DNA from: Candidatus Poseidoniales archaeon
GTDB lineage: Archaea > Thermoplasmatota > Poseidoniia > MGIII > CG-Epi1
DNA length: 7,371 nucleotides
Assembly (NCBI GenBank): GCA_015658585.1
Contig: DQOP01000038.1
Location: 1 to 7,371, forward strand
Direction of reading: 5' to 3'
Under the pieces are notes generated by a model that had not been told where the DNA came from, made no database searches, and worked only from the letters and a program-made list of their open reading frames with translations. Shown piece after piece: positions 1 to 5,091 of the stretch. The translations under genes were made by a program, and so were the position numbers. Within the stretch, counting starts at the first letter, position 1; each line of letters opens with the position of its first letter.

Positions 1-600
1 GGCAAGATAGCACTTTCAAATAGACAACGACTGAAACTGTCAAATAATGAAGATTTTGAAAGGGTACATCTTCTTAGAAGTAAACATGATGCCATATTAG
101 TGGGAATAGGAACCATCATTGAAGACAATCCCTCACTAACCGTCGATCCAAAATATAATTCCACCAAGAATCCAATAAGGATAGTGCTGGACACTAAATG
201 TAGGACTCCAAGAAATGCTAGAATACTTGATGATAAAAGTAAAACAATTCTTGTCATAGGTGAAGGAACCAAACCGGCACCTATCCAAAACGCAGAAATA
301 ATAAAATGTGGAACCGACGAGGTCAATCTCCCAAGACTGCTGGAAGAACTTAGCAATAGAGGAGTAAAATCTGTATTGGTAGAAGGTGGTGAGACCGTCA
401 TGTGGTCTTTCCTAAAAAATGAACTATTCGATGAATTCCATATATTTATTTCAAGTATGATAATAGGTGGGAAAATGACGCCCACTATTGCTGGGGGAGA
501 TGGCACTCTAGAGTCAGATGACCTTCTAAGACTAAAACTGGATGATGCTCAGACATTGGGTGATGGAATCCTGCTAAAATATTCCAAAAGCAATAATTAA
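1..600 (+). CDS. Archaeal RibD C-terminal-type reductase (2,5-diamino-6-ribosylamino-pyrimidinone 5'-phosphate reductase), 5'-truncated
   Basis: The frame is open from base 1, so the start lies outside the window; 199 residues remain. The fragment begins GKIALS, which matches the conserved 'S-x-DGKIA' near the N-terminus of this family, so perhaps 20 residues are missing. Visible family motifs are GIGTIIEDNPSLT (fragment residues 35-47), the VEGGE turn at 127-131 and GGKMTPTIAGG at 156-166. These are the NADPH- and substrate-binding elements of the DHFR-like RibD C-terminal fold. Known role of the family in archaea: NADPH-dependent reduction of the ribosylamino side chain to ribitylamino, an early step towards riboflavin and, in lineages that make it, F420. 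There is no deaminase domain in the part seen, as usual for stand-alone archaeal enzymes. purN follows after 24 bases on the same strand, probably in one transcript. A plain RibD/DHFR-like reductase of other specificity cannot be excluded. Confidence 0.85.
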   Translation, partial: GKIALSNRQRLKLSNNEDFERVHLLRSKHDAILVGIGTIIEDNPSLTVDPKYNSTKNPIRIVLDTKCRTPRNARILDDKSKTILVIGEGTKPAPIQNAEIIKCGTDEVNLPRLLEELSNRGVKSVLVEGGETVMWSFLKNELFDEFHIFISSMIIGGKMTPTIAGGDGTLESDDLLRLKLDDAQTLGDGILLKYSKSNN

Positions 601-624
601 AGAGAACAGCCTTCATAGTAGATT

Positions 625-1230
625 ATGAGGGTAGGCGTAATGGCTTCCGGGAGAGGAAGCAACTTCCAAGCGCTTATTGATGCTGCGGAGAGAGGTGAGA
701 TCCCTGATGCAGACCTCGTTCATTTGATCGTAAACAAGAAGGACGCCTATGCCCTCAAAAGAGCAAAAAAACACGAAATAGACTATACGATAATCACATC
801 CCATGACAAGTCCAGAAGAGAATTTGATCAAAGTGTCCTAAAATTATTGAAAGAACTTAATATCGAAATAGTAGTATTAGCAGGTTTTATGAAAATCCTC
901 ACACCTGAATTTATTGATACTTACAGAAATCGGATTCTGAACATCCATCCCTCATTATTGCCTTCTTTTCCAGGAGCTCACGCGCATCGAGATGCAATAA
1001 AATACGGCGTCAAGGTAAGTGGATGCACAGCTCACCTAGTTGATGAAGGGATTGATTCAGGGCCCATAATAATGCAGACTTCCGTAATTTTATCAGATAA
1101 CGAAACTGAGGAAAGCCTGGCTGATAAGATTTTGAAGTATGAACACCAGATATTACCCAAAGCATTACAATTATTGTGTTCTGGAAAAATAGTTGTAAAT
1201 GGACGACATGTCAAAATAAAGTCCAACTAA
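625..1230 (+). CDS. purN: Phosphoribosylglycinamide (GAR) formyltransferase PurN
   Basis: A 201-residue protein, close to the usual 190-215 for PurN. It transfers the formyl group of 10-formyltetrahydrofolate to GAR, the third step of de novo purine synthesis, in the cytoplasm. The N-terminal phosphate-binding loop is VMASGRGSNFQAL (residues 5-17). The catalytic segment is RILNIHPSLLPSFPG, with Asn106 and His108, and Asp144 lies in DEGIDSGP; these are the Asn-His-Asp triad and have the same numbers as in the E. coli enzyme. The protein therefore looks intact and active. No Shine-Dalgarno site is visible before ATG 625. A reductase gene of riboflavin synthesis lies 24 bases upstream, and the TATA box of the ribosomal operon begins two bases after the stop. 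Many archaea use the formate-dependent PurT instead, so a folate-dependent PurN hints at acquisition from bacteria; that is inference. Confidence 0.95.
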   Translation: MRVGVMASGRGSNFQALIDAAERGEIPDADLVHLIVNKKDAYALKRAKKHEIDYTIITSHDKSRREFDQSVLKLLKELNIEIVVLAGFMKILTPEFIDTYRNRILNIHPSLLPSFPGAHAHRDAIKYGVKVSGCTAHLVDEGIDSGPIIMQTSVILSDNETEESLADKILKYEHQILPKALQLLCSGKIVVNGRHVKIKSN

Positions 1231-1232
1231 TA

Positions 1233-1241
1233 CTTTATATA
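1233..1241 (+). promoter_or_regulatory. TATA box of the rpl18e ribosomal operon
   Basis: The sequence CTTTATATA fits the archaeal TATA consensus. Its centre (about 1237) plus 26 bases puts the start of transcription near 1263, giving a leader of about 20 bases before ATG 1283. No Shine-Dalgarno motif is visible in that leader. The box starts two bases after the purN stop, so the ribosomal operon can be expressed independently of purN. Confidence 0.6.
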
Positions 1242-1282
1242 CGGCACAGACTGGCCGCCAACCCAAGTGAATTACCCTAACG

Positions 1283-1654
1283 ATGTCGCTGAAACAAATT
1301 AACCGGAAGAGCAATTCTGAGCTAGTAAAAACTATTACTAATCTCAAGGATGCAGCGCGAAAAAACGAAGCACCCCTATGGCGAAGCGTAGCTATTCGGT
1401 TGGAAGGACCTTCCCAGAATTGGCCCTCAGTGAACATAAGTAAACTTGAATACAATGCAGATAAGAATTCTAAAGTAGTGGTCCCAGGAAAATTACTAGG
1501 GGCTGGTACAATAACAAAGAAAATGACGGTTACAGCCTATAGTTTCACTCAATCGGCCGTAAAAAAAATAGAAGCTGTAGGCGGAAAGTGCTTATCGTAT
1601 AATGATTTCATAAAATCAAATCCAAAGGGAACAAATGTAATGGTGATTGGCTGA
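1283..1654 (+). CDS. rpl18e: Large-subunit ribosomal protein L18e
   Basis: A 123-residue basic protein. L18e is the archaeal/eukaryotic relative of the bacterial L15 fold and belongs to the large ribosomal subunit. Recognisable elements are APLWRSVAIRLEGPSQNWPSV (about residues 30-50, shown here by its key W33, R37 and P48), the VVPGKLLGAGTI segment (66-77) and the C-terminal LSYNDFIKSNPKGTNVMVIG (104-123). It is followed by rpl13, rps9 and rpoN, the order found in many archaea, which supports the call independently. The stop TGA shares its last A with the rpl13 start (TGATG), which suggests translational coupling. In many archaea rps11 and rpoD precede this gene; here purN and a TATA box do. 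Confidence 0.95.
   Translation: MSLKQINRKSNSELVKTITNLKDAARKNEAPLWRSVAIRLEGPSQNWPSVNISKLEYNADKNSKVVVPGKLLGAGTITKKMTVTAYSFTQSAVKKIEAVGGKCLSYNDFIKSNPKGTNVMVIG
1642..1647 (+). promoter_or_regulatory. Shine-Dalgarno site of rpl13
   Basis: GGTGAT lies inside the last codons of rpl18e, six bases before ATG 1654. It matches the GGAGGTGAT complement of the archaeal 16S 3' end and supports this start, in contrast to the apparently SD-less first gene of the operon. Confidence 0.5.
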
Positions 1655-2073
1655 TGAGAATTATAGATGCTAGTGATTGTATAGTCGGTAGATTAGCAAG
1701 TTCTGTAGCCAAAGGACTATTGAATGGCGATCAGATCCACGTAATCAATGCTGAAATGGCTGTATTCTCAGGTACGAAAGAGATGGTCTTTGGAGAGTAC
1801 ATCGAAAAAAGAAAGCTGAATCATCCAAGAAAGGGACCCTATTATCCAAGAATGCCTCATCTGATGCTGAAGAGAGCTATCAGAGGAATGATACCCTATC
1901 AGAAACCGAGAGGAAGAGAGGCTTTCAAAAGGCTCAAAGTAGATGTTGGTAAGCCTGCGTCTGTAGGTGATGAAAAAGTCGAGATGGTCGATGGAGCAAA
2001 AATGAACAATTACACGAAATATGTCACTCTAGGTGAAGTGTCAAAAGTATTGGGAGCAAAATTTTATGGCTAA
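1654..2073 (+). CDS. rpl13: Large-subunit ribosomal protein L13 (uL13)
   Basis: A 139-residue protein of normal archaeal length (about 140-150), an rRNA-binding protein of the large subunit. The N-terminus [14 protein letters not shown] (3-16), the [12 protein letters not shown] segment (31-42) and the centre [20 protein letters not shown] (74-93) are typical of archaeal L13. The start ATG overlaps the rpl18e stop by one base and has a GGTGAT Shine-Dalgarno site six bases upstream. The 3' end overlaps the rps9 start by eight bases in another frame, so L13 and S9 are probably translationally coupled. Confidence 0.95.
   Translation: MRIIDASDCIVGRLASSVAKGLLNGDQIHVINAEMAVFSGTKEMVFGEYIEKRKLNHPRKGPYYPRMPHLMLKRAIRGMIPYQKPRGREAFKRLKVDVGKPASVGDEKVEMVDGAKMNNYTKYVTLGEVSKVLGAKFYG
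2053..2056 (+). promoter_or_regulatory. Weak Shine-Dalgarno site of rps9
   Basis: GGAG, within the 3' end of rpl13, lies nine bases before ATG 2066. It supports that start over the in-frame ATG at 2033, which would give S9 an atypical 11-residue extension. Confidence 0.35.
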
Positions 2074-2467
2074 AGTGGTCCATACCAGTGGGAAGAGAAA
2101 AACAGCGATAGCTAGAGCTACTGTACGCTCTGGCAAGGGCTGTATAAGAATAAACAACAAACCTGTTGAATTCTATCAACCGGAATTAGCCAGACTGAAA
2201 ATACAAGAACCTCTGGAATTGGCTGGTAAGCAGACCAATAGGATTGACATCAATATTAATGTTAATGGAGGAGGAGTCATGGGTCAGGCTGAAGCCGCAA
2301 GGACTGCGATAGCCAGAGGCATTGTAGAGTGGTTCAATGATGATGAGCTACAAAAACTGTTCCAGAATTATGACCGTGCCCTTCTGGTCAATGACACAAG
2401 GCGTAAAGAACCCAAACATCCTATGGGTAGAGGTGCGCGTAAAAAGAGGCAGAAATCATACAGGTGA
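2066..2467 (+). CDS. rps9: Small-subunit ribosomal protein S9 (uS9)
   Basis: A 133-residue protein, the usual archaeal length. It begins [20 protein letters not shown], the classic S9 N-terminus. It also shows [20 protein letters not shown] (72-91) and the basic tail [11 protein letters not shown], whose last residues reach the P-site tRNA in ribosomes of known structure. The frame also has an ATG at 2033, but the homology starts at ATG 2066 and a weak GGAG site precedes it, so 2066 is chosen. The gene overlaps rpl13 by eight bases and is followed by rpoN after six bases. Confidence 0.95.
   Translation: MAKVVHTSGKRKTAIARATVRSGKGCIRINNKPVEFYQPELARLKIQEPLELAGKQTNRIDININVNGGGVMGQAEAARTAIARGIVEWFNDDELQKLFQNYDRALLVNDTRRKEPKHPMGRGARKKRQKSYR
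2462..2467 (+). promoter_or_regulatory. Shine-Dalgarno site of rpoN
   Basis: AGGTGA lies six bases before ATG 2474 and contains the stop codon TGA of rps9. The ribosome-binding site of the polymerase subunit is therefore built into the end of the S9 gene, favouring coupled translation. Confidence 0.5.
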
Positions 2468-2473
2468 ATACAA

Positions 2474-2665
2474 ATGTTAATACCAGTTAGATGTTTCAGT
2501 TGTAACAAGGTTATTGGCGGCTCTTACGAGGAGTTTATTGAGAGGAAAGAGAATGGAGAAGATCCTGCTGAAGTTATGAATGACTTAGGGATAAAGCGCT
2601 ATTGCTGTAGGAAGATTTTTGTTTCTCATTTAGACTTAATCGATGAACTCATACCCTACGACTGA
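2474..2665 (+). CDS. rpoN: DNA-directed RNA polymerase subunit N (Rpb10 homologue)
   Basis: A 63-residue protein, the usual size of archaeal RpoN. It is a small zinc-binding subunit that helps assemble the polymerase platform with subunits D, L and P. The four zinc ligands are visible: Cys7 and Cys10 in RCFSCNKVIG, and the adjacent Cys44-Cys45 in RYCCRKIF. The MLIPVRCFSC start is highly typical. This is not the bacterial sigma-54 that shares the symbol. It is the last gene of the rpl18e operon. In many archaea rpoK comes next, but here tRNA-Pro and then an opposing sugar kinase follow, so rpoK must lie elsewhere or be missing from this locus. Confidence 0.95.
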   Translation: MLIPVRCFSCNKVIGGSYEEFIERKENGEDPAEVMNDLGIKRYCCRKIFVSHLDLIDELIPYD

Positions 2666-2674
2666 TTTTTTAAG
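2666..2674 (+). promoter_or_regulatory. T-rich element: likely tRNA-Pro TATA box and possible operon terminator
   Basis: TTTTTTAAG starts directly after the rpoN stop. Its centre lies about 28 bases before the mature tRNA-Pro 5' end at 2699, the right place for a tRNA TATA box. The run of six T on the coding strand could equally act as an archaeal oligo-T terminator for the ribosomal operon. No hairpin precedes it. The two roles are not mutually exclusive. Confidence 0.35.
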
Positions 2675-2698
2675 AAAGGTTACTATAACCACACTATA

Positions 2699-2774
2699 GG
2701 GCCCGTGGGGTAGCTTGGCATCCTTGTACCTTGGGGTGGTATAGACTCCAGTTCAAATCTGGGCGGGCCCACCA
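2699..2774 (+). tRNA. tRNA-Pro (anticodon GGG), CCA encoded
   Basis: The cloverleaf folds fully by eye. The acceptor pairs GGGCCCG (2699-2705) with CGGGCCC (2764-2770), followed by discriminator A2771 and an encoded CCA (2772-2774). The D-arm GGG/UCC starts at 2708. The anticodon stem GTACC/GGTAT (2726-2730 and 2738-2742) closes the loop TTGGGGT with anticodon GGG at 2733-2735 and G37 next to it, as expected for proline tRNAs. The T-arm TCCAG/CTGGG encloses the loop TTCAAAT, with C56 at 2754. The variable loop is four bases. It reads the codons CCC and CCU. Its last 22 bases are overlapped on the other strand by the 3' end of the ROK kinase gene. It could be co-transcribed with the ribosomal operon or start from the TATA-like element at 2666. 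Confidence 0.95.
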
Positions 2775-3616
2775 CCTAGAATCAGGGCACCAACAATTCC
2801 AGAATCAAGCCCTAAACCGGGCTCAACTATCATTTCAGATAAATTACCCAATGGAGTATAATCATTCCATATTCTCAGTACTTCTGACCTTACCTTAGGA
2901 TATAGCTGCTTCTGCTTCATAACCCCTCCCCCTAGTATAATTTTGTCGGGAGAATGGTTAGCGATTATGGAAACGATACCATAAGCCAACAATTCAGCCT
3001 CCTTGTCCCAGGCTGGATGGGGTTCAGAAAGTTCTGAGGCCGAGATACCCCATCTTTTTTCCATGGACGGACCGCTTGCCAGACCTTCCCAACAATCACC
3101 ATGAAACTTGCAGATTCCCGCAAAATTATCAGCATTGGGGATTCTCATGTGACCCAGTTCCAGATGAAAATCACCAGTATGGGACTTACCATTTACTAAC
3201 AATCCCCCACCTATTCCTGTCCCTATAGTAACGTAGACAATCGTCTGCGAGTCTTTACCGACTCCATAACGATATTCACCAATAGCTGCCGCGTTAACAT
3301 CAGTATCAATGGTAGTATCGACTTGGAGATTGTTTGAGAACTCCCTAGAAAGATTGATGTTCTTCCATCCTTTTTTACTCTCAGAGATTAACAAACCATA
3401 ATCCTTTGATTCTGAATCAAGAATGACTGGCCCAAATGTGCCAATACCTATTCTATTCAATTCATAATCACTAAAAAAATCAAAAATATTCTGGAGAGTC
3501 TTTTTTGGATTCTCAGTAGGAACTACTGCCCTATGGAGTATCTCAATTGGACTTTTGGCGACAGCCAGAACGCACTTTGTACCTCCTAACTCGACCCCCC
3601 CTACCAATAGGGTCAT
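2753..3616 (-). CDS. ROK-family sugar kinase (fructokinase/glucokinase-like)
   Basis: A 287-residue protein, near the usual 290-300 for ROK kinases. It probably phosphorylates a hexose with ATP in the cytoplasm. The N-terminal phosphate loop is GVELGGTK (7-14). TDVNAAAIGEYRYG (105-118) carries the catalytic base Asp106, and GTGIGGG (132-138) is the second phosphate-binding loop. ELGH (153-156) with Cys169, His172 and Cys175 in ICKFHGDCWEGLASGPS forms the ROK zinc site. The Glu in place of Asp in the first loop and the CxxHGDCxEGLASGP block resemble the YdhR/GmuE fructokinase branch, so fructose is the favoured substrate; this is inferred from remembered motifs. The start ATG overlaps by ATGA the stop of a 39-codon gene, pointing to coupled translation. 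The stop TGA lies inside antisense tRNA-Pro, so the last seven residues or so (about GGPAQI) are dictated by tRNA sequence. Confidence 0.9.
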   Translation of the reverse strand: MTLLVGGVELGGTKCVLAVAKSPIEILHRAVVPTENPKKTLQNIFDFFSDYELNRIGIGTFGPVILDSESKDYGLLISESKKGWKNINLSREFSNNLQVDTTIDTDVNAAAIGEYRYGVGKDSQTIVYVTIGTGIGGGLLVNGKSHTGDFHLELGHMRIPNADNFAGICKFHGDCWEGLASGPSMEKRWGISASELSEPHPAWDKEAELLAYGIVSIIANHSPDKIILGGGVMKQKQLYPKVRSEVLRIWNDYTPLGNLSEMIVEPGLGLDSGIVGALILGGGPAQI

Positions 3617-3732
3617 AATTTGACCCTTTTCTTCTTGGGACCTCCTTTCTTGTAACGACTGAAATTCTTCTTTGCCTTTTTGTCTCCCTTGGTCACCCTT
3701 TTCTTTTTGGGATGCGGATCATCATCTGCCAT
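3613..3732 (-). CDS. Small lysine-rich basic protein (39 aa), unknown function
   Basis: I do not recognise this gene. It encodes 39 residues starting MADDDPHP, then almost entirely basic: about 18 Lys/Arg, no Cys, no membrane segment. The hexapeptide PKKKRV occurs twice (residues 8-13 and 32-37), encoded by near-identical 18-base stretches, with KKAKKNFSRYKKGG between them. Three points suggest a real gene. Its stop overlaps the ROK kinase start as ATGA. A good TATA box (3752-3759) lies about 24-26 bases before its ATG, so the message would be leaderless and this would be its first codon. It also fills the space between tRNA-Leu and the kinase. The composition suggests nucleic-acid or ribosome binding; this is inference only. 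The short length means it could still be a non-functional leader for the kinase. Confidence 0.6.
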   Translation of the reverse strand: MADDDPHPKKKRVTKGDKKAKKNFSRYKKGGPKKKRVKL

Positions 3733-3751
3733 AACATGCCAAAATGGGACT

Positions 3752-3759
3752 GATATAAA
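3752..3759 (-). promoter_or_regulatory. TATA box for the basic-peptide/ROK kinase transcript
   Basis: Read on the minus strand the element is TTTATATC, directly after the encoded CCA of tRNA-Leu. Its centre (about 3756) minus 26 bases predicts a transcript start at about 3730, essentially at ATG 3732-3730. The transcript would be leaderless and would begin with the 39-codon gene. Confidence 0.55.
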
Positions 3760-3846
3760 TGGTGCGGGGGGAGGGATTTGAACCCGCGTACCACTAAGGA
3801 CTGGGACCTAAACCCAGCGCAATTGGCCAGGCTATGCGACCCCCGC
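3760..3846 (-). tRNA. tRNA-Leu (anticodon UAG), CCA encoded
   Basis: On the minus strand the acceptor pairs GCGGGGG (3846-3840) with CCCCCGC (3770-3764), followed by discriminator A3763 and an encoded CCA (3762-3760). The anticodon stem CTGGG/CCCAG closes the loop TTTAGGT, giving anticodon UAG, which reads CUA and other CUN codons. A variable arm of about 13 bases (TCC-TTAGT-GG core) marks it as a class II tRNA, as expected for leucine. The T-loop is TTCAAAT with C56. The T-stem GCGGG/CCCTC has one mismatch, C50 against U64 (bases 3786 and 3772); the other four pairs are intact. It is divergent from the ABC operon and lies just upstream of the basic-peptide/ROK transcript. Confidence 0.93.
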
Positions 3847-3868
3847 TACAAACACCTCTGAACCGCAC

Positions 3869-3878
3869 ATTTAATAAT
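3869..3878. promoter_or_regulatory. Shared bidirectional TATA element between tRNA-Leu and the ABC operon
   Basis: ATTTAATAAT reads ATTATTAAAT on the other strand, so it is TATA-like in both directions. Its centre (about 3873.5) lies 25-26 bases from ATG 3899 on the plus strand and 27-28 bases from the tRNA-Leu 5' end at 3846 on the minus strand. Both are the normal archaeal TATA-to-start spacing. The plus-strand transcript would be leaderless. No other TATA-like stretch is seen in the 52-base gap. Confidence 0.5.
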
Positions 3879-3898
3879 AGAATTGGTCATGTGGCATA

Positions 3899-4381
3899 AT
3901 GTTCAAAGATATCAAAAAGAAAGCCGAAGAAAAGGCATCGGAAGTTAAAGACGTAACCGCCAGTGTTGGAGGCAAAGTAGCTGACCAAGCTAAAAACCTA
4001 GGAGAATATGCCTCCGATCTAGCTACAGGAGCTGTAAAAACAGCCTCGGATGTGGCGTCCTCAACTGGTAAAATAGCCAAGGGAGCCATTGATTCAGTTA
4101 TTATATCCCTAGCCACAAAGATAGTTGTACGTTCAATGAAAAAGGTGGGAAAGAGAGGTTCCTCTTATATCAGTGATGACTCAAAATATGGGATGTTTGT
4201 GGATCGAACTTGGGAAATGTTACCTTTGCCTGTAAGATTGGTTGGTAGAGATTCATTGGGATATGATGCCGCTATGTTCACCTTGAGAAATACGGTGTTC
4301 GGCAAGGATGATGATGAACCTGAAATCGACAAGAATGATGAAGGCATCATCAAAAAGACCATAAAAGGAATGTTCCGATAA
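3899..4381 (+). CDS. Amphipathic 11-residue-repeat protein of unknown function, first gene of ABC operon
   Basis: I do not recognise this 160-residue family. After a basic start (MFKDIKKKAEE) come five consecutive 11-residue units at 12-22, 23-33, 34-44, 45-55 and 56-66, for example LGEYASDLATG and AVKTASDVASS. Asp at position 7 is kept in the first four units, and Ala/Val dominates positions 5 and 8. This periodicity is like that of LEA_4, apolipoprotein and synuclein helices, which lie on membranes or lipid. A more hydrophobic stretch (66-77, VIISLATKIVV) is too short and is followed by the basic SMKKVGKR, so it is more likely peripheral than membrane-spanning. The C-terminal half has WEMLPLPVRLVGRDSLGYDA (105-124), then an acidic linker (KDDDEPEIDKNDE) and a basic tail. 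The ABC ATPase starts eight bases later, so a role next to the transporter or the membrane is likely. The start is leaderless from the TATA at 3869. Confidence 0.75.
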   Translation: MFKDIKKKAEEKASEVKDVTASVGGKVADQAKNLGEYASDLATGAVKTASDVASSTGKIAKGAIDSVIISLATKIVVRSMKKVGKRGSSYISDDSKYGMFVDRTWEMLPLPVRLVGRDSLGYDAAMFTLRNTVFGKDDDEPEIDKNDEGIIKKTIKGMFR

Positions 4382-4389
4382 GACCTTGA

Positions 4390-5091
4390 ATGTCTGTAAT
4401 ATCCTGTAAAGCACTGTCAAAAAAGTACGATGATGTGCTAGCACTCGATGGTGTCGATCTCAATGTTGAAAAAGGTGAATTTTTTGGGCTTCTGGGGCCC
4501 AATGGAGCTGGAAAAACCACATTACTAAAGATACTGACTGGGCAAATAGGAGCAACTGAAGGAACTGCCGAGGTTTTGGGATTAGATGTCGAAAAAGACA
4601 TATTAGGTGTAAAGAGAAAGATAGGAATTGTACCAGAACAGGAATCACCACCCAGTTTTCTAACACCAAGAGAAGTATTGGAAATGGTAGTAGCCATTAG
4701 AGAGACGGAGAATCCAGAAATAGAGTGGTGGCTGGAATTCTTTGAAATGGAACCCCTGGAAGGGCGTGTCTGCCGCAATCTTTCTAGAGGACAACGCCAA
4801 AAAGTGATGTTAGCAGCGGCATTTATTTCTCAGACCGAGCTTCTTTTTTTAGATGAACCGTTCATAAATCTGGATCCTATTGTACAGACAAAAGTCAGAG
4901 ACTGGTTGGTAGACTTTGTAAAAGAGGGCGGGACTGTATTCCTCAATACACACATGCTTGAGAATGCACAAAGACTCTGTGACCGGGCAGCTATAATTCA
5001 TGAGGGGAAGATACAATCTCTTATCTCACTAGAAAAATTAAATCAACAAAAAATGAACCTGGAAGAATTATTCCGCGAAATCGTGCTATGA
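4390..5091 (+). CDS. ABC transporter ATP-binding protein
   Basis: A 233-residue nucleotide-binding subunit, the size typical of single-domain ABC ATPases paired with ABC-2-type permeases. All motifs are present: Walker A GPNGAGKT (36-43), Q-loop around Gln84 in GIVPEQE, signature LSRGQRQ (131-137), Walker B LLFLDEP (151-157) with catalytic Glu156, D-loop NLD (160-162) and H-loop NTHML with His188. The signature has Arg where LSGGQ has its first Gly, a tolerated variation. After the H-loop come only RCD...AAIIHEGKI and a short tail. It dimerises on the cytoplasmic face and drives the permease encoded next, whose start overlaps its stop as ATGA. The substrate cannot be told from sequence; the absence of a binding-protein gene and the CcmA-like architecture favour export. 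No Shine-Dalgarno site is seen before ATG 4390. Confidence 0.93.
   Translation: MSVISCKALSKKYDDVLALDGVDLNVEKGEFFGLLGPNGAGKTTLLKILTGQIGATEGTAEVLGLDVEKDILGVKRKIGIVPEQESPPSFLTPREVLEMVVAIRETENPEIEWWLEFFEMEPLEGRVCRNLSRGQRQKVMLAAAFISQTELLFLDEPFINLDPIVQTKVRDWLVDFVKEGGTVFLNTHMLENAQRLCDRAAIIHEGKIQSLISLEKLNQQKMNLEELFREIVL

Noticed and set aside
613..831. Minus-strand open frames inside purN, the ribosomal genes, the repeat protein and the ABC genes
   Set aside because: They lie antisense to well-supported genes, have no recognisable motifs and no matching promoter or ribosome-binding site.
2033..2065. Upstream in-frame ATG giving S9 an 11-residue extension ([11 protein letters not shown])
   Set aside because: The conserved S9 N-terminus starts at ATG 2066, which also has a weak GGAG site; the extension is just L13 coding sequence read in another frame.
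3640..3645. GGAGGT on the minus strand as Shine-Dalgarno site of the ROK kinase
   Set aside because: It lies 23 bases before ATG 3616, too far for normal use, and falls within Gly-Gly codons of the 39-codon gene.
3613..3732. PKKKRV boxes as nuclear localisation signals
   Set aside because: The likeness to the SV40 signal comes from basic composition; an archaeal cell has no nucleus and the boxes are better seen as nucleic-acid-binding basic patches.
2699..3846. Genomic island between tRNA-Pro and tRNA-Leu with the kinase as cargo
   Set aside because: No integrase, no direct repeat of the tRNA 3' end and no transposase are visible; only the gene order hints at rearrangement.
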